Origin: JBBRGG01 sp038240875
GTDB lineage: Bacteria; Planctomycetota; Phycisphaerae; Phycisphaerales; UBA1924
Length of the DNA stretch: 13,307 bases
Assembly: GCA_038240875.1 (NCBI GenBank)
Contig: JBBRGG010000085.1
Span: 1-13,307 of the forward strand
Direction of reading: 5' to 3'
Part shown: piece by piece, positions 1 through 6,614 of the stretch
Numbering within the stretch: the stretch's first letter is position 1
Layout: the number at the start of each line of letters is the position of its first letter
Notes under the pieces: model-generated
What the model was told of the DNA's origin: nothing
The model's input: the letters and a program-made list of their open reading frames with translations, nothing else
Databases searched by the model: none
Program-made: the position numbers and the translations under genes

Positions 1-883
1 TGTTTGTCGCGGCGGTCGGGTTTGCTACGGGGTCGATAGGTATCGCGGTTTTACGCCATTGATATGTAAATGGGCTGACACCAATAGCCGTGATTGAAAG
101 GCTGGTTTCGGTGCCGAAGCAGGCTTGGACGTTTGAAGGGCTTGTTGGCGCGGCTAAGCATTGCGTAACAACAATCTTGCCTGCGAACGTGCCGGTGTTG
201 TCGCAATAGGCGCCGGGAGTCCCTCGGAAGCAGCCCCCGTCGGGTACGCCAAGTACGATGCGGGTCGCGTTGTTGGGGACGGCGAAGATCTGGGTTTGGT
301 TGTCGCTTGTTAAGCCATTGCCGACATAGAAGATTTGTTGAAGCTCGGGGTTGATAAGGACGGTTGTGTCGTTGGCGAAAGTAAGGCCCGCTGGCTGCGT
401 GCCGACCTGTGGCGTGCCCGCGATGAAAGCGCCCGCGAGGAAGTTGCAGCGAGTGATGTGGCGGATGCTCGAAAGACCATTGAGTGATCCAAGGTCGGTC
501 GCGTTACCTGGGCCACAGACGTTGGGCCCGCCATCGGCGTCAACGGTGGGCCAGGCCGCGCCGGCGGAACTTGTGCCTGAGATATTGGCAAAGGAAATGC
601 TGCGGCCCAAGCCCGGCGGCAGCGAGATCACAACGGTTTGTGTGCCGATGCAGTCGCCTACGAGCGGGCGATCAACATTGTAAAGCTCGGCGGTGACGGG
701 CACCGAAAATGGAATGGACTGGGCCAGCGCGAGCGAAGGGATAACGCTGCCCAAAGCCGTCAAGATGCAAAGAGGAAGCAATGCGACACGTACACGAGAG
801 GATCGAGGAGCGACACGACTCCGAAGCGGACACACATACGCTGATCGTGAAGGCTGCCTGACGCTTGGGGTCGCGGTATTCAT
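1..883 (-). CDS. Secreted protein with Ig-like domain, N-terminal part (runs off left edge)
   Basis: Reading the minus strand from ATG at 883-881 gives 294 codons with no stop before the window edge, so the C-terminus is missing. The start is supported by GAGGGAGA at 898-891, seven bases upstream. Residues 1-33 are Arg-rich, residues 34-54 are hydrophobic and end in LALA before Gln55, so this is a long-leader signal peptide and the protein is exported. After it comes a beta-rich, Cys-containing stretch; residues around 205-240 (ATRIVLGVPDGG, then a GTFAG strand) resemble small beta-sandwich modules of secreted proteins. From about residue 242 the pattern Cys, SLSITA, FTYQWRK is that of an Ig-like domain. 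No enzyme motif is visible. Signal peptide and Ig-like call are read from sequence; a surface or matrix role is inference. Confidence 0.82.
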   Translation of the reverse strand, partial: MNTATPSVRQPSRSAYVCPLRSRVAPRSSRVRVALLPLCILTALGSVIPSLALAQSIPFSVPVTAELYNVDRPLVGDCIGTQTVVISLPPGLGRSISFANISGTSSAGAAWPTVDADGGPNVCGPGNATDLGSLNGLSSIRHITRCNFLAGAFIAGTPQVGTQPAGLTFANDTTVLINPELQQIFYVGNGLTSDNQTQIFAVPNNATRIVLGVPDGGCFRGTPGAYCDNTGTFAGKIVVTQCLAAPTSPSNVQACFGTETSLSITAIGVSPFTYQWRKTAIPIDPVANPTAATN

Positions 884-907
884 TGTCTGTTCTCCCTCAA
901 AAACTAC

Positions 908-924
908 TTGACACAGATTGTCAA
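908..924. promoter_or_regulatory. Inverted repeat TTGACA-N5-TGTCAA upstream of the secreted protein gene
   Basis: A perfect 6-base inverted repeat with a 5-base spacer lies 24 bases before the start codon at 883 and just upstream of its ribosome binding site. One arm also reads as a consensus -35 box, but no -10 box sits at the right distance on the minus strand, so an operator or 5' leader hairpin is more likely. The regulator is unknown. Confidence 0.4.
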
Positions 925-1084
925 CGCGTGTGTGCAGTACGACATCCGCTTATGTAGATGGCTACCGAGCGAGTCTTGATTGCGTGCCTTTTCAAGTTGA
1001 GAAGGCAGGAGGAGTAGACAGAGGCGGGACACCTGTGCCATGAGAAGGTGTAGGGATCTCTGCGATGCACTTATAGTGTAATGG

Positions 1085-1113
1085 AATGGCAAATGAATGC
1101 AAGCATTTCCATT
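1085..1113. repeat. Imperfect hairpin in the 884-1310 gap
   Basis: AATGG (1085-1089) pairs with CCATT (1109-1113), and AAATG (1091-1095) pairs with CATTT (1104-1108). This gives a 10-base-pair stem with a single bulged C at 1090 and an 8-base loop. There is no T-tract on either side, so it is not a typical intrinsic terminator for the gene ending at 1311. It could be an operator or an mRNA leader structure. The rest of 884-1310 holds no convincing gene. Confidence 0.4.
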
Positions 1114-1150
1114 TGACTTGGTGTGCATCGTCCACAAATGACGACACAAA

Positions 1151-1193
1151 GCGCGACCGGGCGCAACTTGGGCGCGACTTGGGCCCGACCTGT
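1151..1193. repeat. Four imperfect 10-11 bp direct repeats (GCGCRACTTGG-like)
   Basis: Four consecutive units start at 1151, 1161, 1172 and 1183 and read like GCGCGACCGG, GCGCAACTTGG, GCGCGACTTGG and GCCCGACCTGT. The period equals about one helical turn. They sit between two genes on the same strand, upstream of the secreted protein gene. A protein-binding array is possible; it may also be simple slippage. Confidence 0.45.
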
Positions 1194-1310
1194 GCGCACA
1201 AACCTGGCCGGTGCGCGCAAAGATACCAAGCTCACTTGTGCGAGCGTTTCGGCGCATTGAACTCCGAGAGGGGAATCTAACATTCGGGCATGCGCGTTAT
1301 GGAGTTTGAG

Positions 1311-2105
1311 TTAGCTGCTACCGGCGCGCATGCGATCGAGGCCTTCGGGGAAGGGGTAGGAGGGGAAGACGCCGATGTGGCCGAACTTCCACATTTCGGG
1401 CGCGGTGAAGACGTCGCCACGGAAGCCGGCTTCGTACATGGTGCGGAGCACGGCTTCAAAGCTGGGTTCGCGGCCATCGGGCCCGACGAGGCGGTTAGCC
1501 TTGGCGTTTAAGAAGGAGACGCATGCGGCGGGCTGGCGTTCGCGGCGATCGCGGATCATTTTGGAAACGGTTTTGAAGCCACGCGAGAGATCGTGGAGGG
1601 TGAAGTGATCCCGGCCACGCGGGCGAAGGATCGCGAGAATGAGGAGCGTGTCGAGATCGAACTTTAATACGTAGGGCTCTTTATCGCCCGAGGCGTGGAC
1701 GGCGACTGAGCGTTGGAAGTTTTCGGCGTAGCTGGTGACGGATCGGGCGGTCCACTGGCTGGTGGAGACGAGTTCGCAGAGGCTGGCGATGATGCCTCGG
1801 GTGTTGTCGGCGTCGTTGACGCCACAGACAACGGTGCGGTAGCGGCCGTCGAGGAGGTCGCGAAGAAGGTCTTGTCCCCACATGATTCGGACGCGTTCTG
1901 CGGCGTCTTCCGGGCGCTGGGCTTTGTCGATTACGGCGGGCAAGAGCGTGACGCGATCAGGCGCGATGTCGGAATGCACCAGGCTATCGGCGTCGCCTTC
2001 GTAGAGACGCATATCGGTGGGTTTGGCGGGGTTGGTGGGTTTATTTTGGGATTGGCCTTGGTTTTGGCTCTGGGGCTGGCCGGGAGAACTGGGTTGGTTA
2101 GCCAT
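1311..2105 (-). CDS. Hypothetical protein, 264 residues, Q/N/P-rich N-terminus
   Basis: I do not recognise the family. The start at ATG 2105 is chosen because GGAG lies at 2115-2112, six bases upstream; an in-frame ATG at 2117 would overlap that site. Residues 1-30 are low complexity, rich in Gln, Asn, Ser and Pro. The remaining part looks like one soluble globular domain: a TVVCGVNDADNTRG segment, an RSVTSYAENFQ helix, LKFDLDTLLILAILRPRGRDHF, and a C-terminal EMWKFGHIGVFPSYPFP segment with several aromatic residues. There is no signal peptide, membrane helix or known catalytic motif, so it is probably cytoplasmic. It is divergent from the lipoprotein gene at 2235. The coding call rests on length, a good ribosome binding site and natural-looking composition. 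Confidence 0.72.
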   Translation of the reverse strand: MANQPSSPGQPQSQNQGQSQNKPTNPAKPTDMRLYEGDADSLVHSDIAPDRVTLLPAVIDKAQRPEDAAERVRIMWGQDLLRDLLDGRYRTVVCGVNDADNTRGIIASLCELVSTSQWTARSVTSYAENFQRSVAVHASGDKEPYVLKFDLDTLLILAILRPRGRDHFTLHDLSRGFKTVSKMIRDRRERQPAACVSFLNAKANRLVGPDGREPSFEAVLRTMYEAGFRGDVFTAPEMWKFGHIGVFPSYPFPEGLDRMRAGSS

Positions 2106-2121
2106 CGGGGACTCCATAAAG

Positions 2122-2137
2122 AAGTGTAGAAGCACTT
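2122..2137. promoter_or_regulatory. Inverted repeat AAGTG-N6-CACTT in the divergent gap
   Basis: A perfect 5-base inverted repeat lies 17 bases upstream of the start codon at 2105. It overlaps one arm of a longer-range pair: AGAAGCAC at 2128-2135 and its exact complement GTGCTTCT at 2182-2189, 46 bases apart. Both lie between the two divergent start codons, where an operator for either gene would be expected. No clear -10 or -35 pair is seen. Confidence 0.3.
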
Positions 2138-2234
2138 GAATTGGACAGGCACGCATGATGCAAAGAGAAGGTTTTGGGCGGGTGCTTCTTTGGCAGTGTA
2201 ACCGAAGTGGCGTTGAAGAGGGTATTGTGTGCAC

Positions 2235-3038
2235 ATGCAGACCACGAAGATCGCGATCTATCAGAATGTGGATATTCAAACGCGCTGGCAGGGTGCGGTT
2301 AGTACCACGGGTGTGCGCATGATCCTGGCCGGTGTGCTTGGGGTGGGGCTACTCGCGGCGATGTTGGCCGGGTGCGGGAGCGTTGGCTCATTCATCGGCG
2401 GGGAGGACCTGATTGCGGAATCATCGGTTGGTGGGGGTTCGCTTCGTGCGGCGGGGCCTACGCGGGTGTATCGCTTGACCAATGCCAAGAGCGCGATGAT
2501 TTATATCACGGATTTGCCAGATGAGGCATTTGCGCCTGGTGCTGACCCGGCGGCGTTCAATGGCACGATCGCGCAAGTGCACGTGCTTTTGACGCCTGAG
2601 GCGGGTCAAACGCCGATAGCTGACCAGGCGTGCAACACGGCGGTTCGGATGATGGTGGTGTCTGGTGGCGAAGTGGGGATCTATGGCGGGGGGGCTTTTT
2701 CGGACGCCGACCAAGATGATTTGGGACAAGAAGAGTTTGGGGCGCGAGTCAATGGGGGGACGCTTCGGTTGATTAACTCAACACCGAAGTTTGTGGATCG
2801 CCTTGTACACGCGAGGTTTACGGGTTCGGCGCGGGGGACGTTGGACGAGGCGAAGGTCGCGCGGATTGAGAGGCGGTTTGCGTGGCTGAGTGCGTTGACT
2901 ACGCCTTTGGATCGCGTGGGGTACGTGCCTGAGCTGGAGTGGTTCGAGAAAAAGATCTCTGAGGAGCAAGGTGGAGGATCGCCATTGGCAGACGATGCGA
3001 CGGGCACGGCGGGCGCGAAAGCGACCGAAGGGAAGTAG
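2235..3038 (+). CDS. Putative lipoprotein of unknown function
   Basis: The protein has a hydrophobic stretch MILAGVLGVGLLAAM followed by the lipobox LAGC (residues 44-47 when counted from ATG 2235), so it is probably exported and lipidated at Cys47. Start choice is uncertain. ATG 2319 would begin directly at the hydrophobic core with no positive charge, while ATG 2235 (or GTG 2313) gives an Arg-containing n-region, so 2235 is used. The mature part, about 220 residues, has a TRVYRLTNAKSAMIYITDL strand region, a Gly-rich EVGIYGGGAFSDADQDD stretch and a charged helical region with a low-complexity C-terminus (DDATGTAGAKATEGK). I recognise no domain. It is divergent from the 1311-2105 gene and 309 bases ahead of the repeat protein; no terminator is visible between them. 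Confidence 0.72.
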   Translation: MQTTKIAIYQNVDIQTRWQGAVSTTGVRMILAGVLGVGLLAAMLAGCGSVGSFIGGEDLIAESSVGGGSLRAAGPTRVYRLTNAKSAMIYITDLPDEAFAPGADPAAFNGTIAQVHVLLTPEAGQTPIADQACNTAVRMMVVSGGEVGIYGGGAFSDADQDDLGQEEFGARVNGGTLRLINSTPKFVDRLVHARFTGSARGTLDEAKVARIERRFAWLSALTTPLDRVGYVPELEWFEKKISEEQGGGSPLADDATGTAGAKATEGK

Positions 3039-3225
3039 AGTGGCATATGGAACTTGGGCGAGTAGTTGGTATTTGTTCGGTGAAAGTATGAAACCTTTGG
3101 CCCTACGTTGTCGGTAAAGAGACATCTGTTATGGGTGCTATCCCAACCAAAGATCGAACATCGGGCCGATTTGTCTAGTTTCAACGGATAATCTACTACA
3201 TCTGGATATCGGATCGTACTTTGGG

Positions 3226-3253
3226 TTGGCAAGTCAATCCTGTGATGTATATT
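3226..3253 (+). promoter_or_regulatory. Promoter-like TTGGCA-N16-TATATT
   Basis: TTGGCA at 3226-3231 and TATATT at 3248-3253 are separated by 16 bases, a good match to a housekeeping sigma promoter. Transcription would start near 3259-3261, leaving an untranslated leader of almost 90 bases before ATG 3348. This is the only convincing promoter-like pair in the 309-base gap 3039-3347; the remaining sequence there shows no gene. Confidence 0.5.
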
Positions 3254-3257
3254 AACT

Positions 3258-3276
3258 TTGTGCGGCATACGCACAA
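3258..3276 (+). promoter_or_regulatory. Perfect 7-bp hairpin at the predicted transcript start
   Basis: TTGTGCG (3258-3264) and CGCACAA (3270-3276) form a perfect 7-base-pair stem with a GCATA loop. It begins four bases after the predicted -10 box, so it would be either an operator over the start site or a stabilising hairpin at the very 5' end of the mRNA for the repeat protein. Confidence 0.45.
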
Positions 3277-3347
3277 TGGGGCATGCTGAGCGGCATTTCC
3301 ACTGGTGGCAGGTGTTCGTATGTGTTTATGACTGGAGAATACTGAAG

Positions 3348-5009
3348 ATGGTACTTTTCAAGCGTTTATCGAGCGTTTCACGGCGATTTTCAGTTGCAGC
3401 TGCTCTTGCGATGGCGGCGGGAATGCCGATGGTTGCTCTTGCCCAGCCGAGCGTAGGCGACATAAATGGTGACGAGGTCTCGGACATTTTGTGGCGGAAT
3501 TCGGAGACGGGCGAAAACGTGGTCTGGTACATGAGCACGGGCGGGCAAGTGATTGGTGCGGACTTTTTTCCGAGCGTCGACGATGACGAATGGCAGTTGA
3601 CTAGCTTCGCCGACTTTAATGGCGATGGCGAGACGGATTTACTGTGGCGCAACGACGAGACGGGCGAGAACATTATTTGGCTACTTAACAACGAGAACGT
3701 GAGCAGCGTCGTTTCTCTGCCTACATACGACGACGATACGTGGTCGCTCGCAGACGTCGCGGACTTTGATGGCGATGGCAATATTGATTTGTTGTGGCGA
3801 GATACCAGGAGCGGTGACAACACGGTGTGGTTCTTAAACGGTACAGAGTTCATCAGCTCGGGTTTGCTGCCACGGGTTTCGGATCGAGAGTGGGAGCTGG
3901 TTGCGGCTGCAGACTTCAATGAAGACCAGAAGGCCGACATTCTGTGGCGAAGCAGCTATACGGGCGAGATCGCGATCTGGATCATGAGTGAAACGCAGTT
4001 TGTTTCGGGAGCCGCGATCAATGCACCGATCGTGCCTTTGGAATGGGAGATTGCCGACGCGCTAGATTACAGCGGCGATGGCAAGCCGGACATTCTTTGG
4101 CGCAACGTGCTGACGGGTGAGAACGTTCTGTGGCAGATCAGCAATTTCAACGTGACGGCGACGACGATCCTGCCCACGGTGGAGGATCAGGACTGGTATA
4201 TCAGTGGCATGGAAGACTACCAGAATGAAGATCAAGCTGACGATTTCTTTGGTTCTGGTCAGGCCGACGTGCTGTGGCGAAACGAAGCCACAGGCGAAGT
4301 GCTGGTGTGGCTGATGTCGGACGAAGACTCGGTCGGATCGGTCGCGCAGTTGCCAACGGTTACGGATCAGAACTGGAAGATTCAGGGGCTGGGCGACCTC
4401 AACTACGACAACAAGCCTGATGTGGTATGGCGGAATAACGACACGGGCGAGAACCTGATCTGGCTCATGGATGGGGTTGACATTGTCGGGGTTCAGAATC
4501 TCCCGACCGTGGGCGCTGGCTGGACCATCGTCGGCGTTGATGATGCCAACGACGATAACGCGAACGATATCTACTGGCGCAATGAAATCAGCGGCGACAA
4601 CGTTGTGTGGCTCTTTGATGGGGATCCTACCGATAGCTCGGTGGTAGTCGGTTTGGTCAGTCTGCCTGGCGTTGATGACACGGCGTGGAAGATCGCCGGG
4701 CTGGAAGACCTTGATGGGGACGACGACACCGACATTGTCTGGCGTCGCTCGACGGGCGAGAATGTTGTCTGGTTCATGGAAGATGACACTGTGGAATCGC
4801 TGCGAGAATTGCCGATGGTTTCTGATGGAAACTGGCAGATCGGCAAGGTATCAGACACCAACGACGACAACATTCCCGACCTCTTGTGGCGCAACAACGC
4901 AACGGGCGAGAACGCTATTTGGACCCTTGATGATGAGGATCCGGACCTGTACACCGGCGCGATCCAGTTTCCAGGCGTGAGCGACACCAACTGGGACATT
5001 GAAGAGTAA
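3348..5009 (+). CDS. Secreted ten-repeat VCBS/FG-GAP-like protein
   Basis: From ATG 3348 (GGAG at 3334-3337 upstream) the product has 553 residues. Residues 1-32 are a signal peptide: basic FKRLSSVSRR, hydrophobic core, then VALA before Gln33. The open frame extends upstream to 3258, but only 3348 gives a clean signal peptide. The rest is ten tandem repeats of roughly 48-60 residues with the pattern DxNxDxxxDxLWRNxxTGENxxWxM, a variable strand, LPxVxDxxW. The Asp-rich loop resembles the calcium-binding loops of VCBS/FG-GAP repeats, which form beta-propeller blades. The sixth repeat carries about nine extra residues inside this loop (nt 4214-4269). The chain ends at the final W-D-I-E-E, so there is no C-terminal anchor or sorting domain. 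Known for the family: extracellular binding or adhesion; the ligand here is unknown. Confidence 0.9.
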   Translation: MVLFKRLSSVSRRFSVAAALAMAAGMPMVALAQPSVGDINGDEVSDILWRNSETGENVVWYMSTGGQVIGADFFPSVDDDEWQLTSFADFNGDGETDLLWRNDETGENIIWLLNNENVSSVVSLPTYDDDTWSLADVADFDGDGNIDLLWRDTRSGDNTVWFLNGTEFISSGLLPRVSDREWELVAAADFNEDQKADILWRSSYTGEIAIWIMSETQFVSGAAINAPIVPLEWEIADALDYSGDGKPDILWRNVLTGENVLWQISNFNVTATTILPTVEDQDWYISGMEDYQNEDQADDFFGSGQADVLWRNEATGEVLVWLMSDEDSVGSVAQLPTVTDQNWKIQGLGDLNYDNKPDVVWRNNDTGENLIWLMDGVDIVGVQNLPTVGAGWTIVGVDDANDDNANDIYWRNEISGDNVVWLFDGDPTDSSVVVGLVSLPGVDDTAWKIAGLEDLDGDDDTDIVWRRSTGENVVWFMEDDTVESLRELPMVSDGNWQIGKVSDTNDDNIPDLLWRNNATGENAIWTLDDEDPDLYTGAIQFPGVSDTNWDIEE

Positions 5010-5095
5010 AAACAGGGCGAGTAATCGCGCTCAGTGGTATCGCTTAGTAATTGCGCGGCCAAGCTCGCTTCAAGCAAGAACGTAACACTAAATAG

Positions 5096-5127
5096 AGCCC
5101 ATGAGCGTACGCTTGTGGGCTTTTTTT
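5096..5127 (+). terminator. Strong intrinsic terminator after the repeat protein
   Basis: AGCCCATGAGC (5096-5106) pairs with GCTTGTGGGCT (5111-5121), allowing two G-T wobbles, around a tight GTAC loop, and is followed directly by a run of T ending at 5127. It lies 87 bases after the stop at 5009. The opposite strand has an A/T-rich flank, so it may also serve the convergent gene ending at 5164, though less well. Confidence 0.85.
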
Positions 5128-5163
5128 ATTGAATTGTTAGAGTGATGAAGAGTAGTGCAAGCG

Positions 5164-6465
5164 CTACGTCAGCGGGCAGCCGACGCTGGCAAAGAGGCGG
5201 GCGGCGTTGTTGCAGTAGATGTCGTCGAGGATGTAGGGTGGGAGCGCGAAGCCCTTAAGCAGTGGCGCGGACATGTCGTCGAAGTTGGTGGGATCGACCA
5301 TCATGAGGTCGGGGTCGGCAATGGGGCTTTGGCCTAGGTAGTCGGTTTCAAAGAGCGTGCGGAGGGTGTGGTAACGGCTGGCATAGAGGTCGAAGGCAGC
5401 TTCGGGGCTGTCGGCGAGGTCCGCCATGGGGTGCTTGGCGGCGGCGACAGCGGCGGCGTGGGCCGCGCGCTCAGCGTTGGTCGGGAAGTCGGGCAAGGGT
5501 GGCACGGGCGTGGGCGGGGGCGAAGGAAGTACGTGCTCATCGATAGTTACGAGGTCGGAGCCAAAGAGGATGCGCGAGCGCCAGCGGGTGAAGAAGTCAA
5601 CGACACGCGAGGTTGGATGAGTCGAGAGGGCGCGGACGACCCATTTGGTTGCGGAAGTATCGATGTTGAGATTGGGGTGGGCGGCGAGGAGGGTATCGAG
5701 CATGTCGAGGTCTTCGGGCCAGCCACACATGTGCGCGCCGATGAATGGGACAGGGATGAGGTCGAGGAGTGTTCGCAAGCCGCGGTAGTGGTCGATCTTT
5801 CTGCCATAGATTTCGTAGTTGCTGTAGCGGGAAGCGAACCAGGTATCGGGGTCGGCGATATGGACCATGATGCCCATGCCTTGGGCGTGTGCGGCGCGTG
5901 CGTGACGAACGCGCCATTCGCCATCGAACTGGGTCATGCTGGAACCTTCGGGACCCGGGAAGAATTCACGGGTGCGAGGCGCGTTCCAGAGTTTGGCGAA
6001 GCCTGCGCCGTGGGCGCGGAACGCGGGGATGTCGTCGAGGAAGCCTTGGGTCATTGCGTGGATGCGGTCTTTGGCGCGGAAGGTGGGAAAGGCGATGAAG
6101 CGAACGAAATCACCTAAGGCAGCCTTGACGGTTGGTACATCAACGAGGCCGACTTGTGAAACTACGCGAGTGACGCCAAAGGCGCGAGCGACATCGCGAT
6201 AGATGGGGATTGCCTGGACGCCGTTGATGTGGGAGTGGATGTCGAGAATGGGGCGAGGTGAGCTGAGTGGTTGAGAAGGCGTGGGCGGAAATAGCGTGGA
6301 ACGGGGGTCGTTGGCCACAAAGGTGGCGGCGGATGTGCGATAATCAAGGGCGAAGCGATTGGCGTGGCTGCGAACGCCTTGGCCTATCGAGGTTGTGGTC
6401 CAGTGTGTGGGCGCGACGGGGCTGAGGCCGATGTGCGAAGTCGAGTTGGCTTCGGCGTGGTTCAT
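5164..6465 (-). CDS. Amidohydrolase-2 family metal-dependent hydrolase
   Basis: From ATG 6465 the product is 433 residues. It has the layout of a TIM-barrel amidohydrolase (amidohydrolase 2 family): DIHSHI with metal-ligand His77 and His79, a GFAKLW strand near 155-160, VHIAD with His202, IGAHMCGW with His245, and ILFGSDL with Asp304. All the expected metal and catalytic positions are present, so an active hydrolase or decarboxylase is likely; the substrate cannot be read from sequence. Residues 1-70 are an extra N-terminal region without a signal peptide. After Asp304 there is a Pro-rich then Ala-rich insert (about 312-350), probably a surface loop. The frame is open upstream to 6618, but that would overlap the divergent glycosyltransferase start, so 6465 is preferred. 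There is no good ribosome binding site. It is convergent with the repeat protein. Confidence 0.88.
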   Translation of the reverse strand: MNHAEANSTSHIGLSPVAPTHWTTTSIGQGVRSHANRFALDYRTSAATFVANDPRSTLFPPTPSQPLSSPRPILDIHSHINGVQAIPIYRDVARAFGVTRVVSQVGLVDVPTVKAALGDFVRFIAFPTFRAKDRIHAMTQGFLDDIPAFRAHGAGFAKLWNAPRTREFFPGPEGSSMTQFDGEWRVRHARAAHAQGMGIMVHIADPDTWFASRYSNYEIYGRKIDHYRGLRTLLDLIPVPFIGAHMCGWPEDLDMLDTLLAAHPNLNIDTSATKWVVRALSTHPTSRVVDFFTRWRSRILFGSDLVTIDEHVLPSPPPTPVPPLPDFPTNAERAAHAAAVAAAKHPMADLADSPEAAFDLYASRYHTLRTLFETDYLGQSPIADPDLMMVDPTNFDDMSAPLLKGFALPPYILDDIYCNNAARLFASVGCPLT

Positions 6466-6518
6466 AGGAAACGACTGTACACCAGTGATTAGAAGCGATA
6501 CATCTCGAGAGGCGGGAG

Positions 6519-6570
6519 ACACGCCAAGGCAAGCGTGTGCGGGCGGGCCGGTTGTTGAACGCCTAGGCGT
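6519..6570. promoter_or_regulatory. Inverted repeats built on GGCGTGT in the divergent gap
   Basis: The 121-base gap between the amidohydrolase and glycosyltransferase starts holds ACACGC-N8-GCGTGT (6519-6538) and a perfect 12-base palindrome ACGCCTAGGCGT (6559-6570). The element GGCGTGT occurs on the minus strand at 6519-6525 and on the plus strand at 6566-6572, with a one-mismatch copy (AGCGTGT) at 6532-6538. A regulator acting on both genes is a reasonable guess. Confidence 0.4.
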
Positions 6571-6586
6571 GTGTAATGAAGAGCGC

Positions 6587-6614
6587 GTGGCAACTCGTGT
6601 GGCAACTCGTGTGG
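6587..6614 (+). repeat. 12-bp tandem duplication at the glycosyltransferase start
   Basis: GTGGCAACTCGT occurs at 6587-6598 and again at 6599-6610, followed by a third GTGG at 6611. In the gene frame it encodes VATR twice, and each unit begins with a potential GTG start codon, so three GTG starts are spaced by 12 bases. Confidence 0.8.

Noticed and set aside
904..1257. Minus-strand open frame of 117 codons in the 884-1310 gap
   Set aside because: Cys/His/Arg-rich text with no recognisable fold, several equally long overlapping frames, no ribosome binding site, and it covers the direct repeats and hairpin.
1713..2129. Plus-strand open frame of 138 codons opposite the 264-residue hypothetical gene
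   Set aside because: The minus-strand frame is longer, has a good ribosome binding site and more natural composition; this one is Gly/Val-rich antisense.
2681..3274. Minus-strand open frame of 197 codons overlapping the lipoprotein gene
   Set aside because: The plus strand has a lipobox and a consistent coding frame; the reverse product has no signal or domain.
5368..6117. Plus-strand open frame of 249 codons opposite the amidohydrolase
   Set aside because: It mirrors the codon positions of a gene with all family motifs on the other strand; the Gly/Glu/Val-rich product is typical of a GC-rich antisense frame.
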